64,000 bases of DNA, taken from Nakazawaea peltata (Eukaryota; Ascomycota; Pichiomycetes; Alaninales; Pachysolenaceae). Both the position numbers and the translations under genes were made by a program. This document shows positions 50,627 through 59,556 of this stretch, in pieces; positions within the stretch are counted from its first letter, which is position 1; every line of letters begins with the position of its first letter. Location of the stretch: assembly GCA_001599355.1 (NCBI GenBank), contig BCGQ01000007.1, forward strand, positions 190,620 through 254,619, written 5' to 3'. Below the pieces are notes generated by a model. The model made no database searches. It was not told where the DNA came from and worked only from the letters and a program-made list of their open reading frames with translations.

Positions 50627-51396
50627 GAATTGGATGTCCCCGGACATGCTTACTTTTGTTCTACCAGGCATGGTCCCTGGCCTCCCCCTTTGTGACTTGG
50701 TGATAGCTCTTAGCTAGTCACCCCTCTTTTTTTTTTTTTTTGTTATTTTATCGCAGACAGACAATAAGAACTGTTCATTCCGAGAGTTTCCTCTTCCATG
50801 GACATTCTGCTCTTTTCAATCTTTCTTTTGGAGGCTTTTATTAATAAACTATATTGTATTAAGGCAGTGTGCTCTGTACCTTATCTTACATAGTCGTAAA
50901 CTGGAGCTATTTACTAAGTGTTCACAGAGTAGCATTTTACAAATAACACAAGGATGAGTATAACATAGCGATTTACTAAATCTGATCAAGTGTGGGGGAC
51001 AGATTTGCCGCTTAATAGAAACTGAAACTCATAGAAGATGTCAGTGGGTCCAGATAGTGATCTATAAAACTGAGTCCCTTGTCAGTCCCTCTCAACAATC
51101 TATATTTCGCTATTATACAAATATGAGTCTAGTATGGGCCTATCATGTTCTTGTATGTGTCTAGTTTTGGTACCTTTCAGGCATGTGATTCTTTTTTTTC
51201 TCCTTAAAAAGCTCACACACATTTAAATTTTCTTACACCTTTTTTCTTTTGTGAGCGCCGCACTTTTCACCATTAAAATGCCCTACAAAATTATTCGTTC
51301 GTAATGCGCTCGCGTGAAATTTTTTCATCTACAACTAAACTGAGGCTGACGGTACGAGATTATCGGTTGATTAGTTGATTACAACATAGATTTAAA
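50627..51396. other. Intergenic region adhesin / FSF1
   Basis: An inverted repeat GTGACT ... AGTCAC (50692-50720) followed by a run of about 15 T lies just past the adhesin stop and may mark its 3' end. The rest is AT-rich; no gene is seen. Confidence 0.45.
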
Positions 51397-52380
51397 ATGG
51401 CTTCTTCTGTCCCTGGAAGTGTTCCTCTCCCTCAGTCTCGTTATGACTTATCAACTTATTGGGGTCGTGTCAGACATTGTGCTGAGATTTCCGATCCTAG
51501 AATGCTTTTGACCACCTCTAGAGACATCGAAGAATCAAAGAAATTGATCAGTGAATACAGAACCGGTAAGGTATTGACAATGACTCCTGAGTTATGGAAA
51601 CTGAAACGTATTTTGGATTCCAGTATTCACCCAGATAATGGTGAAACTGTTATCTTACCATTTAGAATGTCTTCCTGTGTTTTGAGTAACTTGGTAGTTA
51701 CTCTGGGTATGTTGACTCCAAATTTGGGATCTCTGGGTACTCTTTTCTGGCAATGGCTGAACCAGTCTTTGAATGTCGCTATTAATACCCTGAACGGTAA
51801 CAAATCCCATCCTATGACCACTCAGCAGTTGTTGACCAACTACGGTTTGGCCGTTACCCTGTCTTGCGGTGTTCTGTTGGGATTGAATTCTATTGTTCCT
51901 CGTTTAAAGAACGTCAGTGCCGGTACCAAGACTGTTTTGGGTAGATTAGTACCTTTTGCTGCCGTTGTCAGTGCTGGTATTGTTAACGTCTTCTTGATGA
52001 GATCTGAAGAAATTAAGAAAGGTATCAGTGTCTTCGACAAGGAAGGTAACGAAGTTGGACTTTCCAAGAAGGCTGCTATCCAAGCTGTAGGAGAGACTGC
52101 TCTGTCTAGAGTTATCAACGCCACTCCAATCATGGTTTTACCTCCATTGATTTTACTTAGATTGCAAAAGAATGTCTTAAAGAATAAGAGTGTTGGAATC
52201 GTCAACTTATGTAACATAGGTTTGATCTTTGCTACTTCTTTGGTCCTGTTGCCTCTCCTGATTGCCGTTTTCCCACAACGTAGAACTCTGCCAGTCTCAA
52301 GATTAGAGCCTCATTTACAGGGATTGAAAGACAACAAGGGAAACGAAATCACAACTGTCGAGTTCAACAGAGGTATGTGA
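51397..52380 (+). CDS. FSF1: Sideroflexin family mitochondrial carrier
   Basis: A 327-residue inner-membrane protein of the sideroflexin family (about five membrane segments). Signature near the N-terminus: SRYDLSTYWGRVRH and DPRMLLTTS; the IHPDNGE loop; the NYGLAVTLS and LGRLVPFAAVVSAG helices; and KKGISVFDKEGNEVG. Human SFXN1 carries serine into mitochondria for one-carbon metabolism; yeast Fsf1 is thought to be an alpha-isopropylmalate or amino-acid carrier, not settled. The start is the ATG at 51397. Codon use is moderately preferred. The family usually has proline-rich membrane segments, and several are visible. Confidence 0.93.
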   Translation: MASSVPGSVPLPQSRYDLSTYWGRVRHCAEISDPRMLLTTSRDIEESKKLISEYRTGKVLTMTPELWKLKRILDSSIHPDNGETVILPFRMSSCVLSNLVVTLGMLTPNLGSLGTLFWQWLNQSLNVAINTLNGNKSHPMTTQQLLTNYGLAVTLSCGVLLGLNSIVPRLKNVSAGTKTVLGRLVPFAAVVSAGIVNVFLMRSEEIKKGISVFDKEGNEVGLSKKAAIQAVGETALSRVINATPIMVLPPLILLRLQKNVLKNKSVGIVNLCNIGLIFATSLVLLPLLIAVFPQRRTLPVSRLEPHLQGLKDNKGNEITTVEFNRGM

Positions 52381-52524
52381 AATCTTTTATAACTTCTTGT
52401 AATATATATCTACATCTTTATTTGGAATACCGGTATTCTTTTAAGTTATATAGTTAAAAAAAAATCATAAATGTGTGTTAAGATAATGCACTAGACAGTA
52501 TGTCGTCTTTATGAGCTCTTTCGC

Positions 52525-52980
52525 TTAGGAAGAGTAAGAAGCCAAGACAGCGACACCAATACAGCTATTTCTCTCCTCTGGAAGACCAAGAGTCATGTAG
52601 TAAAGGTCAGTGGCAGAAGAGTCTGGGCATGCGTAGAATGAGGAAGTTCCATTGAACTCAAATGGATAGAGACCACTAGAGGTCTTTTCACCGATGCTGA
52701 AACCTTGAGTAGCCAAACCGATATCATCGATCAAGGAAAGACTGTCGTCAAGGTTCTTCTTCAAGTAGAGACCATCGGTTGTCTTGACGAAACCAGCATC
52801 AATTTCCCAGCTGGCTGGGGAAACACCTGCATCCTCAAAGTAGACGGCTGGCTTTTCCGATTTAGTACCCCAGGTGGAGTATTGAAGAACACTGGTAGAG
52901 TGAATGTTGACAAGGCCAAAACTTTCAGCAAAGCAGACAGCTGGAATAGCAAGAGCGGCAATGGTTTGAGTGAATTTCAT
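52525..52980 (-). CDS. Small secreted protein, PIR/Cwp-like C-terminus
   Basis: A 151-residue protein with a clear signal peptide (MKFTQTIAALAIPAVCFA). The mature part has two cysteines in the final 40 residues (FYACPDS ... NSCIG), with SSFYACPDS..TDLYYMTLG recalling the C-terminal cysteine domain of PIR/Cwp1 cell-wall proteins. There is no GPI tail and no DGQ(I/V)Q repeat. A TATAAAAG box about 110 bases upstream (near 53090), and preferred codons, suggest strong expression. It may be covalently wall-bound or free in the medium. Family assignment is tentative; it could be lineage-specific. Confidence 0.65.
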   Translation of the reverse strand: MKFTQTIAALAIPAVCFAESFGLVNIHSTSVLQYSTWGTKSEKPAVYFEDAGVSPASWEIDAGFVKTTDGLYLKKNLDDSLSLIDDIGLATQGFSIGEKTSSGLYPFEFNGTSSFYACPDSSATDLYYMTLGLPEERNSCIGVAVLASYSS

Positions 52981-54045
52981 TTTGTGAATTGTTAGTTGAT
53001 TGTTTGTGTTTAGATATTAAGAATTGATAATTCTTGACTGTTGTTTGATGATTGATAAATGAGTCGAGGAAGCGAGGAACCAGAGTCTCTTTTATATCAT
53101 TTCCGAGCATACTCCTCCACAATTCAACTGAGCCCCATGATACTTAATTTTAGAAACTTCGTGATGTTGTATAAACAAATCTGCACCTCAAAATAAAAAA
53201 AATATTCCGCTTTTCCGCAGGGGATGGAATGCAACATATCATTTAGTGTAATTCCATGACGTTTTTCCCCTTAAATTGAGTGCATTTTTAGGTTGATGGG
53301 CACTCGGTTAGATGGGCTTGGTGGGCTTGCTTTGGATTGCTTTGCCATATGAGACACCTAGTATTTTTACTTTATTCTGATTTGATATATCACTTGGGTC
53401 TATTGAGATGAGGTCTAACCTTACCCCAAACGTCTATCAAATTCACAATAAGCGGGAAGAGGATCGAGGCTTGTAATGACCTCGAAGAAAGCGGAAAATA
53501 AAGATTACATTTGATTTATGCAGGTAACAGGTAATCCCCCACTATTTTTCCCCAGTCTCCGCGATTGCTTTTCTATTTTTATCTAGATTCCACCGCCTTC
53601 TTCTGCAGGATGATCGATTTCTCCGAGGGCGCCTCCGTCAACTTTAAATTATTTCTTTTTCGATCTTATGCGTGGAAGGAATTTTAAGTTTGAGGAAAAT
53701 TAATATGACGTCATAAAAAAGAATGACAGAGCGATGAGCTATGTTTAGTGTGAAACAGTAGATCAAGTAGATAATAAGGGGTGGGGTCGAAGTATGGGGC
53801 ATTATAGGAGTGCAAATGTTTACGCCACATGATATTTCGAGACATGTGACTTTAAAAAAATGTAACCTTCTATGTAGTAGCAAGTTGAGATCTGATATTT
53901 ATAGAAGGGATTTGTGTCAAATTAAGCTACAATATTGCTGACGATAATAAATGCCAAGAAAATCAGTTTAAATCTATATCAACTGTTGACTAATCACTTT
54001 AAATAAATCGAAGATGGGATTCCAGGGGATGACATCATAATTAGC
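52981..54045. other. Intergenic region secreted protein / ERG12
   Basis: The left end is the promoter of the secreted protein, with its TATA box near 53090. A TGACGTCA (CRE, ATF/Sko1-type) palindrome lies at 53706-53713, and CACATGATATTTCGAGACATGTG forms an E-box-containing inverted repeat near 53826. No gene is seen in 1.06 kb. Confidence 0.5.
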
Positions 54046-55326
54046 TCACCAGAATCTCCACTCAGGTAATGTTTGACAACCGACGGAGTTTTCAATTTCT
54101 GTTCTTGATTTGAAGCTGATGAATTTTTCAGGAGAGAACAAGTCAGTTCCTGATGGTGCAACTAATAAACCACAACCTTTACCTCCTAACGTAGTCTGGA
54201 AAGTTTCGAATCCTTCCAGTTCGAAACGTTGTACTAATTCTTCGAGCAGAGCAGTATTCTTGTTATTAAGTAAAGTAATAGCGCATCCACCTCCTCCAGC
54301 ACCAGTCAATTTAGTCTCTCCTACGCCCAATTCATCTGTAAGCATTTTAATTTTGTCTAAGGCAGGGTGACTGACACCAAGAGAAGACAATAAACCTTGG
54401 TTGACTTTGACCAATTCCAGTAATTTGTTTTTAGACTCCTCATTGAGGGGACGCAACATAATTGAGTACAGTTCCTTCAGAATCTGCTCCATTGCAGTCA
54501 ATACAGCAGCAATAACAGGAGGATATTCCTGATTCAATCTCGAAACATTAGCAACAAGATCCAGCGTTCTTCTTGGGATCTTAGTGTTTGTCAATAATAA
54601 ATCTAAAGAAGGGAAATTTCTCATGGAAGTCCTTACATTGGAAGCAGCAGTTTGAGGAGATCTCTGGAACATGACGGCACCACCATGGGATGCACAGGCA
54701 TTGTCAATACCAGATGGAGTACCGTGTATACATTTTTCACCCATAAAAGCCCAAGAATCGATGAATTGACAGTCTGGATTCTCGGAAGTTGAGGTGATTG
54801 GGTCATCCAAGCGAAGGGAAGGAGCTTCGACATGACCTCCTAAATACGACAAAGCACTACTGATACAGACACTGATCGACAGCGAGGATCCCAACCCAGC
54901 TCCAATAGGCAAAGTGGAGCGGACACAGAAAGTACAACCAGGAGTGGACTTGTCACACAAATTAACATACATGTAAAGGAAACAAAGCAGTGCCGAATAA
55001 TGTAACAGTGACGGGAGGCTGTTGAGCATATGGTTTGAGAGGTGATCGACGATCTCTGGGATCAATTCTTCAGTAGTAGAAGGGCGAGACGAAGTCAGAC
55101 CATTCTTCAGGACTAAATCCCAAGGGAAATCAGCAATATTCCAAGTGAACGAGAAGTCAATGTCCGGGAACTCCAAACATATCTTGTCCTTATCCAGATT
55201 CTCACTCACTAATAAGTAAGTTCTCAACGATAACAGCAGCGCTATAGCCGGCTTATTATAGACGACGGCATGTTCTCCAAAGAGGATAACTTTTCCTGGA
55301 GCTGAGGTGACAAATGGCGATACCAT
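54046..55326 (-). CDS. ERG12: Mevalonate kinase
   Basis: A GHMP kinase that phosphorylates mevalonate in ergosterol and isoprenoid synthesis, 426 residues (yeast 443). Motifs in order: SAPGKVILFGEHAVVYNKPAIA (substrate and fold signature), the GHMP loop PIGAGLGSS, GEKCIHGTPSGIDNA, and KLTGAGGGGCAITL. The ATP-loop reads GLGSS-CTG-SISV (CTG at 54880-54882, codon 149), where all homologues have GLGSSASISV; alanine decoding restores it. It is divergent from YTM1 with a 372-base shared promoter. Confidence 0.97.
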   Translation of the reverse strand: MVSPFVTSAPGKVILFGEHAVVYNKPAIALLLSLRTYLLVSENLDKDKICLEFPDIDFSFTWNIADFPWDLVLKNGLTSSRPSTTEELIPEIVDHLSNHMLNSLPSLLHYSALLCFLYMYVNLCDKSTPGCTFCVRSTLPIGAGLGSSLSISVCISSALSYLGGHVEAPSLRLDDPITSTSENPDCQFIDSWAFMGEKCIHGTPSGIDNACASHGGAVMFQRSPQTAASNVRTSMRNFPSLDLLLTNTKIPRRTLDLVANVSRLNQEYPPVIAAVLTAMEQILKELYSIMLRPLNEESKNKLLELVKVNQGLLSSLGVSHPALDKIKMLTDELGVGETKLTGAGGGGCAITLLNNKNTALLEELVQRFELEGFETFQTTLGGKGCGLLVAPSGTDLFSPEKFISFKSRTEIENSVGCQTLPEWRFW

Positions 55327-55698
55327 GATGGATATAATGAATAGGTAGTGATAAAAATATCAAAATATCCCAAAGAATTCCTCTAAAATATACCCGGTCC
55401 AAGAGTAGTCTGTTCACTCCCACTTTGAACGTCTCTGCTTCCCCTCGTATATTCGTATACCCGCGCGAGATCCGCCGAGGCTCTTTGGAGGTTCCTGAAA
55501 AAAAGGTAGCGCGCGAGTCTTTGGAAAGTCGTGCAAATGCCACCAATCCGTTTTGTGCTCACCTCTCATATTAGGAAGCTCATCGCAGCCCCTCACCTCC
55601 CTTATCCGGATCTGCGGAAATTTTTTCTAAGCTGAAAATTTTTTAAATATTCATTTGAAGAGGTGATAGAAGGGAGAGAAGATCATAGAAACAGCGGG
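55327..55698. promoter_or_regulatory. Bidirectional promoter ERG12 / YTM1 with PAC and RRPE
   Basis: CTCATCGC (PAC, reverse of GCGATGAG) at 55579-55586 and TGAAAATTTTTT (RRPE-like) at 55633-55644 lie 113 and 55 bases before the YTM1 ATG, the standard pair of ribosome-biogenesis promoters. GTCGTGCA lies at 55528-55535, and CGCGC words (Rsc3-like) near 55461 and 55510. Confidence 0.65.
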
Positions 55699-57030
55699 AT
55701 GTCATCGGAGGGAGCTCAGTCGAAGATCCGTTTCTTCACACGTGAAGAAGATGAGTCGCTTCGCGTACAGGATGCCTCATTGTTTGTACCTGTCACCTTA
55801 AAGAGATATGGGTTATCGGAGATTGTGAATCATTTATTGCAGACAGAACAGCCGGTTCCATTTGACTTTCTTATCGATGGAGAGTTGTTGAGTGGATCGA
55901 TTGAGGATTATTTGGTGAGTCGTGGATTATCCAGTGAAGTCTTATTGAATGTTGAGTATAAACGTGCCATTCTTCCACCATCTTATTTGAATTCTTTCAA
56001 CAACGAAGACTGGATCTCTTCTATTGATGTGATGTCCTCGATTTCGATTCCTGAATCGGACCTTCGTTTGGATCTGAAGATCATTTCTGGTGCTTATGAT
56101 GGTATTGTTAGATTATACAACATGTCCGGTAAAGTGGAACATCAATTCAGTGGTCATCAAGGTGTTGTCAAGGATGTGAAATTCATCAACCCTACAAGGT
56201 TAGTAAGTGCAGGTAATGATACCAACTTGAGATTATGGAAATTGAAATTGGACAAAGATATAACTGAAGAAGGTGAGAAGCCAGGTCAAACTGTAGCTAT
56301 TTTGGAGGGTCATAAACTGCCTGTATCATCTTTGGCTGTCGATGCCAAATCAAATAGAATTTTAAGTGCTGGTTACGACCATACCGTTGGTTTATGGTCA
56401 ACTTTGCCAAAAGAGATGACCTCGATCGAATTTAATAAGGATAAGATGTCGACACTGTCGAAGAAGAGATTAAAGTTAGCTCTTGCTGATGTCTCCATTA
56501 AAAGAAAAAGTCCATTGTCCTTCTTAGAGAGTCATTCAGCTCCAGTAGAAGGTGTCATTTTTGACGTTGGAGATCTGTCGGTGCTGTACTCTTGTTCTCA
56601 AGACCATACATACAAGACTTGGGATTTAGTCACCGGTAGATGTGTAGACACCAAAAGTACCAACTTCTCTCTCTTGTCGATGGTACAATTACAGAAGAAG
56701 TTGGTCGTCTTAGGTTCATCTCTGAGACATATTGTCCTCTCTGATCCTCGTACACCAGAGACCCAAAAACAATTAACTGGTCACTCCAATTTCGTCGTTG
56801 GATTGTCCGCATCTCCAAGTAATGAGTTCATGTTCAGTTCTGCATCTTTCGACGGACTCGTCAAGGTCTGGGATATCAGACTGAACAAGTCTCTTTACAC
56901 AATCACTAGAGAGAATACAGAGGATAAGAAGAGTAAGGTGAAGATCTTTGATGTATGCTGGAATGAGGAAGTAGGTATTGTCAGTGGAGGAAGTGACAAG
57001 AAATTGCAAATTAACACTGGAAGCATTTAA
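55699..57030 (+). CDS. YTM1: Ytm1, WD-repeat 60S ribosome assembly factor
   Basis: Member of the Nop7-Erb1-Ytm1 (PeBoW) complex that matures 27S pre-rRNA; removed by Rea1. The start is the first ATG (55699, MSSEGAQSKIRFFT); the frame extends upstream only from GTG. A ubiquitin-like N-domain (about 10-95, with the MIDAS-binding acidic region E-D-E) precedes seven WD repeats (GAYDGIVRLYN, GNDTNLRLWK, GYDHTVGLWS, SQDHTYKTWD, SFDGLVKVWD, GGSDKKLQIN). 443 residues, close to the yeast protein. The PAC/RRPE promoter fits its function. Confidence 0.95.
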   Translation: MSSEGAQSKIRFFTREEDESLRVQDASLFVPVTLKRYGLSEIVNHLLQTEQPVPFDFLIDGELLSGSIEDYLVSRGLSSEVLLNVEYKRAILPPSYLNSFNNEDWISSIDVMSSISIPESDLRLDLKIISGAYDGIVRLYNMSGKVEHQFSGHQGVVKDVKFINPTRLVSAGNDTNLRLWKLKLDKDITEEGEKPGQTVAILEGHKLPVSSLAVDAKSNRILSAGYDHTVGLWSTLPKEMTSIEFNKDKMSTLSKKRLKLALADVSIKRKSPLSFLESHSAPVEGVIFDVGDLSVLYSCSQDHTYKTWDLVTGRCVDTKSTNFSLLSMVQLQKKLVVLGSSLRHIVLSDPRTPETQKQLTGHSNFVVGLSASPSNEFMFSSASFDGLVKVWDIRLNKSLYTITRENTEDKKSKVKIFDVCWNEEVGIVSGGSDKKLQINTGSI

Positions 57031-57416
57031 GTAATATAGAAATATACAGTCGATTGAATATTATGTAGATATTGTAGAGAGTATGGGGTATGATTATGTA
57101 AGCATATTGGTACTGAATGCACGACTTAATGAAAGACTCTGGATATACTGGTGTCCTAATTAGGATAATTGAGTGAGCACGACTTTTGATATCCTGGTGT
57201 CCCGATTAGGTAATTGTGCATGCACGACTTTAGTTACCCCCAATGATATACTCCAACAGATATTCACCAGATACCAAACAGACACCGAAGACCCTTGGGA
57301 TTTACTCAGTAGTTCAGTCATGACCCACCTAACCCGTATACACACCACAACCAAAACTACACCACCTCAAAATTAGAACATTAGTCAATTACACTATATA
57401 ATGCAGTAAAATACAA
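57031..57416. other. Convergent intergenic region YTM1 / methyltransferase
   Basis: It holds three copies of GCACGAC(T/C)T-type words (57118, 57177, 57221) in a small direct duplication. ORFs here lack ATG starts. A convergent region should contain no promoters, so the enrichment is unexpected. Confidence 0.6.
57142..57231. repeat. Direct duplication, two ~40-bp copies 46 bp apart
   Basis: Copy 1 (about 57142-57187) and copy 2 (about 57188-57231) share GATAT(A/C)CTGGTGTCC, ATTAGG, AATTG and GCACGACTTT in the same order. They differ at scattered bases, so the duplication is old or the two copies were selected independently. Confidence 0.7.
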
Positions 57417-58718
57417 TCAATTACGACAGGTGAATAATGGTACTCCATAATGACCTTGCCACATACTTTCTAAATCGGTAAGATATCCAAGTAACTGAGG
57501 ATCTTGTTCATCAATGACTTTCCAAGAGTACAATGAGGCCAATTTTTTGAATTCAACCAAATTTAATTCCACTTTAGGACGAGTTCCGTATTTCAAAGGT
57601 CCAGCATTGATCCACAGCAGTTGACCTTTTGGGAAAAGTGATGAGATCTTGTCTAGAGAATCCATGTAGTTGAAAAGGTTTTCCAGAGTGTCCATGAAGA
57701 ATACTGAGAGAATGACAACGGAGTCAAAACGGGTCAGAAGCTGTTTTTTAAGATCATTATTCAGGTCGTTATCAATGATCTCATCTAAATATCCAAGATT
57801 CGTGAAATCTCCATATGATAAATGAAGATTAGAAGGTTTAGAACCGACAGTCTCGAGTTCTAGGCTTCGAAGTTGCAGTTTCAGACTCACCTGATTAGAA
57901 TAACTATGTATATATGGATGAAATTTATAAGACGTTTTGTCAGTGTAGATGAATTCGTTCAACGATTTCATTAACATGGAATATTCAATACTTTGAACTT
58001 GCAGAATCTCTGGGAAAGTATTCAGAACTTCATACAGCACTCTACCAAGTCCTGAACCAGGCACAAGAACAAGGGTTCTAGAGAGATCAAAATCCAAAGC
58101 AGGTACTTGTTTTTTGATATAGTCAAGGATTGGACCGGTCTCTATATCACCTTTAGGAGTCCAATCACGTTGGAAATGACATACCGACTCAATGACACGG
58201 AAATTATTGTTGCCATTACTTGAAGAGGTGGGTTTACTACCAGCCAGAGTCTCAAGGTAAGTAAACCGATAAGAATCACGAACATGGTCGGCAATGGCAC
58301 CGACTAACAGCAGATTCGTCTTGATTGCAGTGTCAATTTTGCCAATACGGGTGAAATAACCGATTTTCTCCAACTGAGACTGACGTTTCCAACTCAATTG
58401 TTTAGCATTATGACGTCTTGATTGGTTCCATTCTTTAGTAGCACGTTCATACAGGGTGAGTTGATGATAAGTTTCTAGCAGCAGGAATCTTTCAGTTTCA
58501 GCAGTGATGGAGGTCAGTCCCAGGCCCACTCCAGATCCAATTCTATCCCATACTAATTGTTTTAGCAGTGAGTACCCCTTGCTGTTCCTGATGGTCCCCA
58601 TGATCATTACCACAAATACTCCAAGTGATGCTCTAGAGTCGCCAACGAAGGTATCGACTAAGTAATACAGGGCAAGAGAGATGGCGATATGGATAAACAC
58701 GTTATCACGGTGATCCAT
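57417..58718 (-). CDS. Carnosine N-methyltransferase homologue (N2227)
   Basis: A SAM-dependent methyltransferase, 433 residues, related to yeast YNL092W and human CARNMT1. Features: the conserved helix ERATKEWNQSRR region, VCHFQRDWTPKGD, the SAM loop TLVLVPGSGLGRVLYE, SIEYSMLMKSLNEF and LSYGDFTNLGY. It methylates the imidazole of His in carnosine or peptides. The ATG at 58718 gives an N-terminal hydrophobic segment (about 6-42), unusual for a soluble methyltransferase. A shorter protein from Met38 or Met40 (58607 or 58601) is possible and would remove it. It is divergent from PPT2 and convergent with YTM1. Confidence 0.85.
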   Translation of the reverse strand: MDHRDNVFIHIAISLALYYLVDTFVGDSRASLGVFVVMIMGTIRNSKGYSLLKQLVWDRIGSGVGLGLTSITAETERFLLLETYHQLTLYERATKEWNQSRRHNAKQLSWKRQSQLEKIGYFTRIGKIDTAIKTNLLLVGAIADHVRDSYRFTYLETLAGSKPTSSSNGNNNFRVIESVCHFQRDWTPKGDIETGPILDYIKKQVPALDFDLSRTLVLVPGSGLGRVLYEVLNTFPEILQVQSIEYSMLMKSLNEFIYTDKTSYKFHPYIHSYSNQVSLKLQLRSLELETVGSKPSNLHLSYGDFTNLGYLDEIIDNDLNNDLKKQLLTRFDSVVILSVFFMDTLENLFNYMDSLDKISSLFPKGQLLWINAGPLKYGTRPKVELNLVEFKKLASLYSWKVIDEQDPQLLGYLTDLESMWQGHYGVPLFTCRN

Positions 58719-59040
58719 GACAAGAAATGTTTTTGTTATGCACCAATGGTGTTCTGTATGGTCATGCTGTTTATTGTGATCAGCAGATGAAGGTCATGTC
58801 AAAGGGATCTCTGCCTGACGTCCCGCGCGCAGCCCCGCCCGATCCTCCGCCTAGAGCCCCGCCCAGATCCTGATCAATGAGCCGATTGTGCACTCCCCAT
58901 TATTCTGTAATTGGACTAATTAGGTGAGAGTGCACGACCAAAAATATTTCACTCTCGAGACTCAGGTTGAGGAGAGTTAAGATGGGATGATAAACCAGAG
59001 AAATCGAAGGTATTTTGAGTGAAGACAGTCATCCACAGTA
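58719..59040. promoter_or_regulatory. Divergent promoter methyltransferase / PPT2
   Basis: GC-rich words (CGCGCGC at about 58823) precede CTAATTAGG and TGCACGAC at 58931-58938, 103 bases before the PPT2 ATG. The ATTAGG-TGCACGAC pairing also occurs in the 57.1-kb duplication. Confidence 0.5.
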
Positions 59041-59469
59041 ATGTTGAAAGGTATAGGCACTGATATTGTGCGAATTGTACGATTTGAGCAGATGGTCACA
59101 ACTAGAAGCCCCTCTCATATAGAGAGATTTGCTCGTAGAGTGTTGAATTGGGAGCATGAACTGAGAAGAGGTGAGATAATAGAGGCATTGAAGGATGAAA
59201 AGAATGGGAAGGTGGCTAAACTGGACACTAAACTGGACCTTGTTAAAGTCTTAGCATCCTCATGGTGTATCAAAGAACTGATTTACAAATCTCTTTCCCC
59301 TCTTCAACAGCCTCATTTCATATTTAATGAGTGGTACAAAACCAATGATGCCGACGGACGTCCGTCGGTGAATTATATTGGAGATAACAAATGTTTCAAA
59401 GGTGATTTCTTCCTTATTAGTATGAGTCACGATGGGGATTACATGGTTAGTACAGTAGTGCGGCAGTAG
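59041..59469 (+). CDS. PPT2: Mitochondrial phosphopantetheinyl transferase (ACPS type)
   Basis: A 142-residue AcpS-type enzyme that loads 4'-phosphopantetheine on mitochondrial acyl carrier protein, needed for lipoate synthesis. Motif 1 GIGTDIVRI with Asp8, motif 2 SWCIKE-A-IYK with Glu79 and Lys83, C-terminal LISMSHDGDYMVS. The residue after Glu79 is a CTG codon (59278-59280); the family is WxxKEA, so alanine fits. It lacks a clear mitochondrial presequence, as yeast Ppt2 does. The start is the ATG at 59041. It converges with GUA1, 87 bases away. Confidence 0.88.
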   Translation: MLKGIGTDIVRIVRFEQMVTTRSPSHIERFARRVLNWEHELRRGEIIEALKDEKNGKVAKLDTKLDLVKVLASSWCIKELIYKSLSPLQQPHFIFNEWYKTNDADGRPSVNYIGDNKCFKGDFFLISMSHDGDYMVSTVVRQ

Positions 59470-59556
59470 CCAGGCACCACACTGGCAATAGCCCTACCAA
59501 ATTTATCAATACTAAGATGTCTAATTAACTATATAAATGTATGAACTAAGGATTAT

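Noticed and set aside
57173-57376. 67-codon plus-strand ORF 3' of YTM1
   Set aside because: It starts at GTG within the direct duplication and has no coding character.
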